A DNA stretch of 41,553 nt from Bradyrhizobium acaciae (GCF_020889785.1 NZ_JACMYK010000061.1:1-41553); one strand, 5' to 3'. Shown: positions 32,481 to 40,933, counted from the first letter of the stretch. The notes: generated from the letters alone by a model not told the origin. Numbers and translations: made by a program.

Positions 32481-32497
32481 TTTACCGATTGTTACCC
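32481..32497 (+). promoter_or_regulatory. CtrA-like element upstream of lpxC
   Basis: TTTACCGATTGTTACCC contains TTTA-N7-TTAC, close to the CtrA consensus TTAA-N7-TTAA, and is nearly the same as the element found upstream of ftsQ (37094-37110). A separate TTAACC half-site is at 32524. Binding is inferred from pattern only. Confidence 0.35.
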
Positions 32498-32646
32498 CAT
32501 CTCCGCCGCATTCACGCCCAAGGTTAACCAAATTGCGGCAGCGAAAACGGTCCTCGGCGGACGATCATCTGACCACCGAAAGAATAATTAATGATTTAAA
32601 ATCAGTTGCTTGTTTACCGGCCGCAACCACGGACCCGCCAAATGGA

Positions 32647-32678
32647 GAAGGCCCCGGCGGTTCCCCGCCGAGGCCTTC
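32647..32678 (-). terminator. Terminator hairpin after ftsZ
   Basis: GAAGGCC-CGGCGG (32647-32660, one mismatch) pairs with CCGCCG-GGCCTTC (32665-32678) around a 4-nt loop. It begins 25 nt after the ftsZ stop. The following minus-strand sequence is TCCATTT, only weakly T-rich. Confidence 0.65.
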
Positions 32679-32703
32679 TTGGTGGTCAAGGTTGTAACAA
32701 ACT

Positions 32704-34491
32704 TCAGTTTGCCTGCCGGCGCAGGAAGGCCGGGATATCAAGATGGTCGTCGCCCTGTGGCGCCGGGGCAACAGGCGCCTGACGGCCATGAGCGTCCAAT
32801 CCCTGCGGTGCCGGGCGCTTCGCATATTCCGATACCGGCGATTCGTTCGCCGAGATCTGCTGGGCGACGCTACGGGCCGGCTTGCGCTCGGGCAGCGGCG
32901 GCATCGTCGGCATGGCCGGACCGGAGGCGCGAGCCGCGATCGGCGGCTCGGTCTCTTCGTCGCGGCGGCCGAGGCCGACATTGGCCAGCCGCTGCAACAG
33001 CGACAGCCGGGTCTTCTGCGGGTGCTCCGTCTCGCCGTCACCGCTGGCCTGGCGGATTTCCGCCTGCGCCGGCATCGGCAGATCCTCGAACTTCGGCATC
33101 CGCGGGGCACGGACCGGCGAACGCTCGGCCGCCTGCGGGATGAAGGTCTCGGGCGGCATCGGCTCGTGCTGCTCGGCCCGGGCTGCCTCGTGGTCCGGGA
33201 ACAGCGATGGCTTCTGGGCGATCGGCCGCACGGTGACGTCACCGTAGGAGGCCGGCTGCAGCGGCGCCTGGGCAGCCGGTGCGCTGTCCGGGGCAACTGC
33301 GGCCGCGATCGCCGCGAGCGCGGCGCGCTCGACGGCCGGACGCTGCTGGGCTGCGGCCGGAGCCGCAATCGGCGCAACGGTCACACCGGTCGGCGGTTCC
33401 AGCTTCTGGGCCCGCTCAGCCATGCGCTGATTGTCGGCACGCAGGCGGGCGGTGAGATCGGCCAGCCGGCTCTCCGGCGAACCACCCGACTGCTGCGCGG
33501 GCGCCTGGGCACGGGACGCGATCGCGGCCTGCTCGATGCCGGTTGCGACCACAGAGACGCGAATGATGCCATCGAGCGATTCGTCGAAGGTGGCGCCGAC
33601 GATGATGTTGGCGTCGGCATCGACTTCTTCGCGGATGCGGGTTGCGGCTTCGTCGACCTCGAACAGGGTGAGGTCCTTGCCGCCCGTGATCGAGATCAGG
33701 AGGCCGCGGGCGCCCTTCATCGAGCTGTCGTCGATCAGCGGGTTGGCGATCGCGGCTTCCGCGGCGGTCAGCGCACGCTTCTCGCCGGTGGCCTCGCCGG
33801 TGCCCATCATCGCCTTGCCCATCTCCCGCATCACGGCGCGGACGTCGGCGAAGTCGAGGTTGATCAGGCCTTCCTTGACCATCAGGTCGGTGATGCAGGC
33901 GACGCCCGAGTACAGCACCTGATCGGCCATCGCGAACGCGTCGGCGAAGGTGGTCTTCTCGTTGGCGACCCGGAACAGGTTCTGGTTCGGGATGATCAGC
34001 AGCGTGTCGACCACCTTGTGGAGCTCGGAAATACCGTGCTCGGCGGTGCGCATGCGGCGCTGACCTTCGAAGTGGAACGGCTTGGTAACCACGCCGACGG
34101 TGAGGATACCCATTTCGCGGGCCGCCTTGGCGATCACGGGCGCAGCACCCGTGCCGGTGCCGCCGCCCATGCCGGCGGTGACGAACACCATGTTGGCGCC
34201 GGTGAGATGATCGCGCAGCTCGTCCATGACTTCCTGCGCCGCCGCAGCACCGACATCGGGCTGCGAACCGGCGCCGAGGCCCTGGGTGACCTGGGTGCCC
34301 ATCTGGACGATGCGCTGGGCCTTCGACATGGTCAGCGCCTGCGCGTCGGTGTTGGCGACGACGAAGTCGACGCCCTGCAACCCGGCGGTGATCATGTTGT
34401 TGACGGCATTACCACCCGCGCCGCCGACGCCGAAGACGGTGATCCGCGGTTTCAGCTCGCTGATGTCAGGGGGTGTCAGATTGAGTGCCAT
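32704..34491 (-). CDS. ftsZ: Cell division protein FtsZ
   Basis: A 595-aa tubulin homologue that forms the division ring. The GTP-binding region includes GGAGGN (23-28) and the tubulin signature GMGGGTGTGAAP (107-118). The synergy loop is NLDFADVRAVM. The globular core ends near residue 325. A roughly 250-residue Pro/Ala/Arg-rich disordered linker follows, with the conserved C-terminal peptide DIPAFLRRQ at the end for FtsA and other partners. The very long linker is typical of Rhizobiales and Caulobacterales FtsZ. It follows ftsA by 89 nt and has its own terminator. Confidence 0.97.
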   Translation of the reverse strand: MALNLTPPDISELKPRITVFGVGGAGGNAVNNMITAGLQGVDFVVANTDAQALTMSKAQRIVQMGTQVTQGLGAGSQPDVGAAAAQEVMDELRDHLTGANMVFVTAGMGGGTGTGAAPVIAKAAREMGILTVGVVTKPFHFEGQRRMRTAEHGISELHKVVDTLLIIPNQNLFRVANEKTTFADAFAMADQVLYSGVACITDLMVKEGLINLDFADVRAVMREMGKAMMGTGEATGEKRALTAAEAAIANPLIDDSSMKGARGLLISITGGKDLTLFEVDEAATRIREEVDADANIIVGATFDESLDGIIRVSVVATGIEQAAIASRAQAPAQQSGGSPESRLADLTARLRADNQRMAERAQKLEPPTGVTVAPIAAPAAAQQRPAVERAALAAIAAAVAPDSAPAAQAPLQPASYGDVTVRPIAQKPSLFPDHEAARAEQHEPMPPETFIPQAAERSPVRAPRMPKFEDLPMPAQAEIRQASGDGETEHPQKTRLSLLQRLANVGLGRRDEETEPPIAARASGPAMPTMPPLPERKPARSVAQQISANESPVSEYAKRPAPQGLDAHGRQAPVAPAPQGDDHLDIPAFLRRQAN

Positions 34492-34580
34492 GGTTGCCTC
34501 TCTCGATTATGCGCGCGTTGGTTCGTCCCGGCCGCTGGCCGCGGGAGCTGGTGAAAATGCAGTGAGCCGGGGTGCGGTCA

Positions 34581-35897
34581 TCAGAAGCCCTCGCGAAGCC
34601 ATCGTCCGACCTTTCCGAAGTAACCGTCTGTCCCTGTCCTGAGCTGCCGCGTGCGCCGCGGTTCGACATGTTCAAGATGTGCGTATTGCGGATAGACCAA
34701 GAGGCCCGTCGGCACCGAGAACGAGGCGCCCTTCGCCTCGTTCGGCAGCCGGCCGAAACCGAGCGGGCGGCCGATGCGGACCTGACGGTTCAGGATACGG
34801 GCGGCAAGCTCGACGGTGCCGGTGAGCTGCGATGCGCCGCCGCTCAGCACGACGCGCGCCCTCGGCTCTGCCGCAAAGGGGGAATCCGCGAGCCGGTCAC
34901 GGACCATTTCGAAAATCTCCTCGGCGCGATGCCGGACAATGTTCGCGATCGTGGCGCGGGACACGATTTGCGGTGTCTCCCGATCATCGCCCGCAGTGGG
35001 AACGGACATCAGCTCACGCGAGTCCGAACCGCCGGTCAGCACTGTGCCGTATAAAGTCTTGATTCGCTCGGCATCCGCAATGCATGCGCCGATGCCGCGC
35101 GCAAGATCCATCGTGATGTGTTGCCCACCGAGCGCAAATCCGGATGCGTGCACGAGGCGGCCGCCGGAGTAAGTCGCGATCGTGGTCGAGCCCGCGCCCA
35201 TCTCGACGACGGCAGCGCCGAGATCGGCCTCGTCATCGGTCAGCACCGAGAGGCCCGCGACATAGGGGCTCGACGCCATGGCTTCGACATTGAGATGGCA
35301 GCGCTCGACCACCAGCATCAGGTTCTTGGCAACCGTCGCATCCGACGTCACCACGTTCATGTCGACGCCGAACTGGCGCGCCACCATGCCCCGGGGATCG
35401 CGGATGCCCTTGACGCCGTCGAGCGCGTAGCCGACCGGCAGCGCGTGCAGCACGGTGCGGCCGGCGCCGGCGGCGTGGCGCATGCCGGCCGAGGTGACGC
35501 GGCTGATGTCGTCCGAGGTGACCGAGCCGCCGCGGATATCGGCCGCGGCTTCAACCAGTTGGCCATGCTGCCTGCCGCCGGAGACCGACAACAGGACGGA
35601 TTCGACGCGGACCTTGGCCATGCGCTCGGCCAGCGCCACGGCGTGGCGCACCGCCTTCTCGCATTCGGCGAGATCGACGACGGAGCCGGCCTTGACGCCG
35701 CGCGACTGGATCTGGCTGTAGCCGATCAGCTCGACCGCATGGGTGCGCCCGCGCAGCGCCTCGTTCGGCGGCGACGGCCGGAGCCGTGCGATCATGCAGG
35801 CGATCTTGCTGGAGCCGATATCGAGCGAAGCCACCATCGCGGTGCGCTTCTGCATCGGGCGGGTCTTCGGGGTCAGATTGCGATCGAGGCCGGTCAT
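34581..35897 (-). CDS. ftsA: Cell division protein FtsA
   Basis: A 438-aa actin-like ATPase that tethers FtsZ to the membrane and recruits late divisome proteins. The phosphate-1 motif is VASLDIGSSKIACMIARL (Asp26). Later blocks include VVEMGAGSTTIATYSGG (phosphate 2) and RVVLSGGASQLTG (adenosine motif). The C-terminal amphipathic membrane-targeting helix is KVGRWLREGF. The start ATG 35897 overlaps the ftsQ TGA by 4 nt, indicating translational coupling. Alternative Met15 or Met21 would trim a basic N-terminal extension. Confidence 0.96.
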   Translation of the reverse strand: MTGLDRNLTPKTRPMQKRTAMVASLDIGSSKIACMIARLRPSPPNEALRGRTHAVELIGYSQIQSRGVKAGSVVDLAECEKAVRHAVALAERMAKVRVESVLLSVSGGRQHGQLVEAAADIRGGSVTSDDISRVTSAGMRHAAGAGRTVLHALPVGYALDGVKGIRDPRGMVARQFGVDMNVVTSDATVAKNLMLVVERCHLNVEAMASSPYVAGLSVLTDDEADLGAAVVEMGAGSTTIATYSGGRLVHASGFALGGQHITMDLARGIGACIADAERIKTLYGTVLTGGSDSRELMSVPTAGDDRETPQIVSRATIANIVRHRAEEIFEMVRDRLADSPFAAEPRARVVLSGGASQLTGTVELAARILNRQVRIGRPLGFGRLPNEAKGASFSVPTGLLVYPQYAHLEHVEPRRTRQLRTGTDGYFGKVGRWLREGF

Positions 35898-36904
35898 GCG
35901 GAGTCACCGGCCTTCTTCTTGGACTTCTTGTCCTTGAGCAATTCGTCGCGCGCCTTGCCGGCGTCCTCCGACAATTGCACGATCAGGCGATCGGGCAGCC
36001 GCATGTCGACGGCGACGATGTCGCGCGAGAACAGCTTCTCGTCCTTGTCGAGCCTGGAGAGCGCGGCGAGCGCGTTGCCGACGTCGTTCTCCGGCAGCCG
36101 GACGTCGAGGCCGTCCTTCAGGCGCAGGTTCCAGCGCCGTTCGCCGACGAAGATCGCGGCCTTGGTCACCGCGCGCACCTGCGGGTAACGGTCGAGCAGC
36201 GCGAGGAAGTCCTGGGCGCGGGTATCCGCTCCCTTGCCCACCACCAGCGGCAGATTGAGGAAGCGGCGCGTGACGTAGGGCTCGAGCACGGCGCCGTCGG
36301 AGGCGATCACCGACAGGCGACCGTTCTGCTGCCACAGCGCGAAGGCGGTGCGCTCGACAATGTCGATCTGCAACCGGCCCGGATAGAGCTTGAGGATCGT
36401 GGCGTCCGCGATCCAGGGATTGGCCTTCAACTTGGCGCGCACGGTATCGGCGTCGAGGAACAGCAGCGAGGAGCGGCCGTTGACGCCGCCGATCGCAAGC
36501 ACCTCATCCTGGCTCAGCTGCCTGCGGCCGTTGATGCCGACGGTGGTGATGCGGAAGCCTGCGGAATTGGCCAGCGCGTTGCGGGTGTCGCTGAGCGCCG
36601 TGGTGAACTCTTCGAGGTGGCCGCCCTTGACGATGCCGAAGCCCAGGCTGCCGAACAGGATCGCGAGCGTCGCGACCAGGCCGATGCGGCGCGGCAGATA
36701 GCGTTCGACCATCTGGATGTAGCGATTCGGCGGCTCGCGATCGATCACCTGTGGCCGCTTTGCGGAACGCGCGCGACGGCGGCGAGCGAGATGGGCGCCG
36801 ACATACTCGCGCAGCAGCACTGCCGCTCCAATAGCGGCTGCTCTCAGGTCAGCTTGAGGCCCCAGCGATCGCAGCGATCGAGTGAGGCGTCCTGCACCAT
36901 CCAT
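35894..36904 (-). CDS. ftsQ: Cell division protein FtsQ
   Basis: A 336-aa bitopic divisome protein. A basic cytoplasmic N-terminus (RRRRARSAKR) precedes one membrane helix (about residues 73-92). It is followed by a periplasmic POTRA domain (FRITTVGINGRRQLSQDEVL) and the FtsQ/DivIB domain (VERTAFALWQQNGRLSVIAS). The C-terminal tail is Lys-rich (KDKKSKKKAG). The cytoplasmic part is long, as usual in Rhizobiales. It is coupled to ftsA by a 4-nt overlap, but the upstream gap to ddl is 330 nt, not the usual contact, so ftsQAZ probably has its own promoter. Confidence 0.95.
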   Translation of the reverse strand: MDGAGRLTRSLRSLGPQADLRAAAIGAAVLLREYVGAHLARRRRARSAKRPQVIDREPPNRYIQMVERYLPRRIGLVATLAILFGSLGFGIVKGGHLEEFTTALSDTRNALANSAGFRITTVGINGRRQLSQDEVLAIGGVNGRSSLLFLDADTVRAKLKANPWIADATILKLYPGRLQIDIVERTAFALWQQNGRLSVIASDGAVLEPYVTRRFLNLPLVVGKGADTRAQDFLALLDRYPQVRAVTKAAIFVGERRWNLRLKDGLDVRLPENDVGNALAALSRLDKDEKLFSRDIVAVDMRLPDRLIVQLSEDAGKARDELLKDKKSKKKAGDSA

Positions 36905-37093
36905 TGCACGAACTCGTCACGTGTTGCGCCCGCAAACCCCGCGGGTCTCGGCACAAATCACGTCTCGGCAGACCGGTGGGATTAGAGTGGCCCCCTGTTC
37001 CCTGGTTGCGATCCTCGAAGCGGTATTCCGCGACAGCTCACGCCCCGGCAGCCAAGCGCTACTGCGCCGCCAGCGTTAACCTTCGGGCTTCCT

Positions 37094-37110
37094 GGTAAAC
37101 AAACGGTAAA
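37094..37110 (-). promoter_or_regulatory. CtrA-like element upstream of ftsQ
   Basis: Reads TTTACCGTTTGTTTACC on the minus strand: TTTA-N7-TTTA, the spacing of a CtrA box (TTAA-N7-TTAA) with one changed base per half. It resembles the element at 32481-32497 before lpxC. TTAACC at 37076 lies 13 nt away. CtrA control of ftsQA and ftsZ is known in Caulobacter; here it is inferred. Confidence 0.35.
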
Positions 37111-37201
37111 TGAGTTCGGCCTGGAGCGTATTTTGATCAACGCTGTGAGTACTTTGCCGCGTACCCGTTAGCATTTTAGCAACAGCGCCCGGGTTCCATC
37201 C

Positions 37202-37234
37202 GGCCGAGTCGGGCGGGTTCCCGCCCGATCGGCC
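37202..37234 (-). terminator. GC-rich hairpin immediately after ddl
   Basis: GGCCGATCGGGCGGG (minus strand, 37234-37220) pairs with CCCGCCCGACTCGGCC (37217-37202) with a single bulged base and a 2-nt apex that would open to a short loop. It begins right after the ddl TAA. No T-tract follows, so it may be a Rho-dependent pause or an RNA stabiliser instead of an intrinsic terminator. Confidence 0.55.
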
Positions 37235-38221
37235 TTAACTTCTGGCGCGGCGGCGGGCGAGCTCGATCTGGTCGTCGAGGAAGTCGGCAAAAGCGATCCC
37301 CTGTGCTTTCAAGGCCTTAGGATACAACGATGCCGCGGTGAGGCCCGGCAGCGTGTTGGTCTCGAGGTAGACCGGGCCATTGGCCGATACGATGAAATCG
37401 CTGCGCGAGTACCCGGCGCAGGACAACGCGCGATGCGCCTTCAACGCGTGGTCCATGATCGCGGCACTGACCTCGGGCGCGAAGCGGCCGGGACAAATCT
37501 CCTGGGTCGACTTCAGAAGGTATTTGGCTGTGTAGTCGAAGGCTCCCTCCCCGGGCACGATCTCGATCGGCGGCAGCGCCAACACCGTGCCGTCGGATTG
37601 CTCGAGCACCCCGCAGGTCGCCTCCACGCCCGCGACGTACGGCTCGATCAGATAGTCTTCATGCCTGGCGGCATTGCGGACCGCGACGAGATCCTGCTGT
37701 GCGTTGACGAAGATCAGCCCGTAGCTCGATCCGTCCTTGGCCGGCTTTGCGATCAGCCTGCCATGTTGCGCGAAGGCCTCGTCGAGCTGTGCGACGGTGA
37801 TGCCCTGCGGTGCGTTGAGGCCGGCGATCGCCGCGAAGCGCTTGGCCGACGGCTTGTCGAACGCCAGATGCGACGACGCCGAGCCGGAGCCGGTGAACGC
37901 AACGCCGCGCAACTCGCACATCGCCTGCAACTCGCCATTCTCGGCGCGGCCGCCGTGCAGGCCGAGCACCAGCACGCGCTGCTCGGCGCGTGCTTTGTCG
38001 AGCGCCTGGTCGAGCGCGATGCCGCGCCCGTCGGGCTTGAAATCGACCTCGAAGGGCCGCGCATGGCCAAGCAGCTTCTCGGACGTCACCGCATGCACGG
38101 TGTCGTCAACGTCCCAGAACCAGAGGTCCGCGTCGGGCAACGCGCGGTGCAGCGCCTGCGTGCTCGCGACCGAGACCAGCCGCTCCTTGTTGGTGCCGCC
38201 GAACAGAATGGTCACCTGCAT
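37235..38221 (-). CDS. ddl: D-alanine--D-alanine ligase
   Basis: A 328-aa ATP-grasp enzyme that makes D-Ala-D-Ala for peptidoglycan. Landmarks: ILFGGTNKERLVSVAS (N-terminal Glu/Ser), LGLHGGRAENGELQ (family LHG-x-x-GEDG-x-x-Q, here less conserved), FTGSGSASSHLAFDK, IAKPAKDGSSYG (ATP lysine loop), EGAFDYTAKY, and GYSRSDFIV...LETNTLPGLT (metal-binding Glu and Asn). Several positions deviate from the commoner Ddl sequence, but the order is complete. Its ATG shares one base with the murB TGA. It lies between murB and ftsQ as in other dcw clusters, supporting the role. Confidence 0.88.
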   Translation of the reverse strand: MQVTILFGGTNKERLVSVASTQALHRALPDADLWFWDVDDTVHAVTSEKLLGHARPFEVDFKPDGRGIALDQALDKARAEQRVLVLGLHGGRAENGELQAMCELRGVAFTGSGSASSHLAFDKPSAKRFAAIAGLNAPQGITVAQLDEAFAQHGRLIAKPAKDGSSYGLIFVNAQQDLVAVRNAARHEDYLIEPYVAGVEATCGVLEQSDGTVLALPPIEIVPGEGAFDYTAKYLLKSTQEICPGRFAPEVSAAIMDHALKAHRALSCAGYSRSDFIVSANGPVYLETNTLPGLTAASLYPKALKAQGIAFADFLDDQIELARRRARS

Positions 38222-39138
38222 CAGCTTTTTCCGATCCGCTTGATTTCCCAGTGAAGCTCAATTCCGCTGGTTTGCTTGACCCGCTCGCGCACCGTCTCGC
38301 CGAGCGTCTCGATGTCGTGCCCGGTGGCGTTGCCGGTGTTGATCAGGAAATTGCAGTGCATCTCCGACACCTGCGCACCGCCGACCTTGAGGCCGCGGCA
38401 GCCGGCCGCGTCGATCAGCTTCCAGGCGCTGTTGCCGGGCGGATTCTTGAAGGTCGAGCCACCGGTCTTTTCGCGGATCGGCTGCGCGGTCTCGCGATGG
38501 GCCTGCACCTCGTTCATGCGGGCACGGATCGCATCCGCATCGGTGATCGTGCCGCGCAAGCGCGCCGAGGTGAAGACGATGGACGGATCGACGCCCGAAT
38601 TGCGGTAGACGAACTTCATGTCGGCATTGCCGAACGTGTGCTTCGTGCCGTCGCGGCCGATGCCGGTCGCTTCCACCAGCACATCCTTGGTCTCGCCGCC
38701 ATTGGCGCCGGCGTTCATGCGCAACGCGCCGCCGACCGTGCCGGGAATGCCGAAGAGGAATTCCATGCCGCCGATTCCAGCTGCCGCCGCCGTCTCGGCG
38801 ACGCGCTTGTCGAGCGCCGCAGCACCGGCAGTGACGACATCGCCAGCCGCGCTGGTTTCGCCGAACGCGCGCGGCGCCAGCCGGATCACGACACCAGGCA
38901 TACCGCCGTCGCGCACGATCAGGTTGGAGCCGACGCCGACGACGTAGACCGGCAATTCCCGCGGCAGGCGCTTCAGGAAGTAGGCGAGATCGTCTTCATC
39001 GGCGGGCGTGAACAGCACCTGCGCCGGACCGCCGACGCGAAACCAGGTCAGCTCGGCCAGCGACTGGTTCGCCAGCAGCCGCCCGCGCAACTCAGGCATC
39101 GCGGCTTTCAGGTCGGGCGTAATGTCGGGGAAGGTCAT
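38221..39138 (-). CDS. murB: UDP-N-acetylenolpyruvoylglucosamine reductase MurB
   Basis: A 305-aa FAD enzyme that reduces UDP-GlcNAc-enolpyruvate to UDP-MurNAc with NADPH. FAD-domain motifs: TWFRVGGPA (31-39), VVGVGSNLIVRDGG (66-79) and GIPGTVGGALRMNAGA. The catalytic proton donor Ser is in KTGGSTFKNPPGNSAWKLI, and the C-terminal Glu in GIELHWEIKRIG. It is a type II-like MurB without the extra C-terminal insert of E. coli. It overlaps ddl by one base. A pair of palindromic repeats separates it from murC. Confidence 0.96.
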   Translation of the reverse strand: MTFPDITPDLKAAMPELRGRLLANQSLAELTWFRVGGPAQVLFTPADEDDLAYFLKRLPRELPVYVVGVGSNLIVRDGGMPGVVIRLAPRAFGETSAAGDVVTAGAAALDKRVAETAAAAGIGGMEFLFGIPGTVGGALRMNAGANGGETKDVLVEATGIGRDGTKHTFGNADMKFVYRNSGVDPSIVFTSARLRGTITDADAIRARMNEVQAHRETAQPIREKTGGSTFKNPPGNSAWKLIDAAGCRGLKVGGAQVSEMHCNFLINTGNATGHDIETLGETVRERVKQTSGIELHWEIKRIGKS

Positions 39139-39208
39139 GACGCGGTGAACGATGTGCGAGCTAGATTAGGATGGCGCCGCATTGCATCTGCAGTCGCCAC
39201 CCGGGGCT

Positions 39209-39370
39209 TACCCCTCTCCCCAGCCCTCCCCCGCAAGGGGGGAGGGAGTCTGACGATCCTGCTCACCTCACTTGGCGCCACAACCGCATTCTGATTCGTT
39301 GCACGAGTCAGGGAGGCACCGGCGGAAGGGTTCCCTCCCCCCTTGCGGGGGAGGGCTAGGGAGAGGGGTG
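39209..39370. repeat. Inverted pair of GC-rich palindromic repeat units (copy 2)
   Basis: A reverse unit (39209-39250) and a forward unit (39328-39370) lie 77 nt apart in the murC-murB gap. Sequences match the units at 363-535 closely (for example GGGTTCCCTCCCCCCTTGCG in both), but the pair faces outward here and inward there. Copies of CCTGCTCACCTCAC also follow the reverse unit at both loci. It would form strong folds within the operon transcript. Confidence 0.88.
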
Positions 39371-39409
39371 AGCCGCACGGGCGGTGCTGATCGCTGGCAA
39401 CGAACATCA

Positions 39410-40813
39410 TTACCCCAGCGCCTTCAATTCGCCGGGCAGTGCGTAGGCCCATTGCGTGATGTTGCCGGCGCCGAGACAGACCACGAGGTCGCCAGACTTG
39501 GCGAGGCCATGAACGATCTTTGCGAGCTCGCCCGCGTTCGACAGCGGGACGACGTTGCGATGACCGTGGGCGCGCAGGCCGGCGGCGAAATGATCGCGAT
39601 CGATGCCTGCGATCGGCGTCTCGCCGGCCGGATACACTTCGGCAACCACGACCGCATCGGCATCGTTGAAGCAGGTGCAGAACTCCTCGAACAGCGACTG
39701 CAGGCGGGTGTAGCGATGCGGCTGCACCACGGCAATGATCTTGCCGTGGGTGGATTCCCGCGCCGCCTTCAGCACGGCCGCGATCTCGACTGGATGATGA
39801 CCGTAATCGTCGATCACGGTGATGCCGTTGGTCTCGCCGGTCTTGGTGAAGCGCCGCTTGACGCCGCCGAAGCCGGCCATGGCCTGGCGGATCACGTCGT
39901 CGGACACGCCGAGCTCGTGCGCGACCGCGATCGCCGCCGTCGCGTTGGATGCGTTGTGGCGTCCCGGCATCGGCAGCATGATATCGGCGATCTCATGGAT
40001 CGCGCCGGACTTGCGATCGCGGATTGCGACCTTGAATTTCGAGCCGCCGCCCATCGGCGTGAGATCCAACAGCTGCGCATCGGCCTGCGGATTTTGGCCA
40101 TAGGTGATGATGCGGCGATCCTCGATCTTGCCGACCAGGGTCTGCACCACGGGGTGGTCGGTGCACATCACGGCGAAGCCGTAGAACGGAACGTTCTCGA
40201 CGAAATTGCGGAACGCGTCCTGGATCGCCTCGAAGGTCTTGAAGTGATCGAGATGTTCGGGATCGATATTGGTGACGATGACGACATCGGACGGCAGCTT
40301 CAGGAAGGTGCCGTCGCTCTCGTCGGCCTCGACCACCATCCAGTCGCCGGCGCCTAACCGCGCGTTGGAGCCGTAGGCATTGATGATGCCGCCGTTGATG
40401 ACGGTCGGGTCGAGCCCGCCGGCATCGAGCAAGGTCGCGACCATCGTGGTGGTGGTGGTCTTGCCGTGGGTGCCGGCGATCGCGACGCAGCTCTTCAGCC
40501 GCATCAATTCCGCCAGCATCTCGGCTCGCCGCACCACCGGAATGCGCCGTTCGCGCGCCGCCATCAGCTCGGGATTGTCGCGCTTGATCGCGGTCGAGAC
40601 CACGACGACATCGGCGCCGTCGACATTCTCGGCGACGTGGCCGACCGAGACCTTGGCGCCCTTCTTGCGCAGCCGATCGAGATTGTAATTGTCCGACGCG
40701 TCGGAGCCTTGCACGGTGTAGCCGAGATTGATCAGCACCTCGGCGATGCCGCTCATGCCGATGCCGCCGATCCCGACGAAGTGAATGGGTCCGATCTCGC
40801 GCGGCAGTCTCAT
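39410..40813 (-). CDS. murC: UDP-N-acetylmuramate--L-alanine ligase MurC
   Basis: A 467-aa ATP-dependent ligase adding the first peptide residue to UDP-MurNAc. The N-terminal UDP-binding Rossmann motif is HFVGIGGIGMSGIAEVL (11-27), the Mur-ligase P-loop is AGTHGKTTTTTM (113-124), and the central motif is NASNATAAIAVAHELG. The C-terminal domain has IDDYGHHPVEIAAVL and VVQPHRYTR. All are diagnostic. It lies 120 nt after murG and 271 nt before murB, both gaps larger than usual for this cluster. Confidence 0.97.
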   Translation of the reverse strand: MRLPREIGPIHFVGIGGIGMSGIAEVLINLGYTVQGSDASDNYNLDRLRKKGAKVSVGHVAENVDGADVVVVSTAIKRDNPELMAARERRIPVVRRAEMLAELMRLKSCVAIAGTHGKTTTTTMVATLLDAGGLDPTVINGGIINAYGSNARLGAGDWMVVEADESDGTFLKLPSDVVIVTNIDPEHLDHFKTFEAIQDAFRNFVENVPFYGFAVMCTDHPVVQTLVGKIEDRRIITYGQNPQADAQLLDLTPMGGGSKFKVAIRDRKSGAIHEIADIMLPMPGRHNASNATAAIAVAHELGVSDDVIRQAMAGFGGVKRRFTKTGETNGITVIDDYGHHPVEIAAVLKAARESTHGKIIAVVQPHRYTRLQSLFEEFCTCFNDADAVVVAEVYPAGETPIAGIDRDHFAAGLRAHGHRNVVPLSNAGELAKIVHGLAKSGDLVVCLGAGNITQWAYALPGELKALG

Positions 40814-40862
40814 CTTGCTAGCACCTTCATCGTGTCCTGGCTCACCCGGCAGTCCTCCGACT

Positions 40863-40910
40863 TATGGAAGACTGACATGGCCGTAACAAGCCCGTCAGTG
40901 GCATTCCATA
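40863..40910. repeat. Imperfect inverted repeat between murG and murC
   Basis: TATGGA (40863-40868) and ACTGAC (40871-40876) pair with GTCAGT (40894-40899) and TCCATA (40905-40910), with small asymmetric internal loops. It lies in the 120-nt gap between the two mur genes. Role unknown; a weak fold. Confidence 0.4.
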
Positions 40911-40933
40911 GACGAAAAATCCACGAAAGCGGC

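Larger units (their letters stand above)
32355..32703. other. Intergenic region between ftsZ and lpxC
   Basis: About 350 gene-free bases. From the ftsZ side it holds a terminator hairpin (32647-32678), then an AT-rich stretch (AATTAATGATTTAAAATC near 32587) that is rare in this GC-rich window and likely promoter DNA. TTAACC at 32524 and a TTTACC-type element at 32481 follow. These fit a separate, possibly cell-cycle-controlled, lpxC promoter. I could not place -35/-10 hexamers with confidence. Confidence 0.6.
36905..37234. other. Intergenic region between ddl and ftsQ
   Basis: A 330-base gap inside the dcw cluster, all genes on the minus strand. It starts (ddl side) with a GC-rich hairpin at 37202-37234. 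Next comes a relatively AT-rich part (37085-37180) with a TTTACC-N5-TTTACC element, and TTAACC at 37076. The half nearest ftsQ is GC-rich and holds nothing recognised. A promoter for ftsQAZ is likely here, but exact hexamers are not assignable by eye. Confidence 0.6.

Noticed and set aside
32743..34554. A 603-codon open frame on the plus strand opposite ftsZ
   Set aside because: Its translation is Arg/Gly/Asp/His-rich with no domain and no ribosome site. It mirrors the highly conserved ftsZ codons, as expected for antisense frames in GC-rich DNA.
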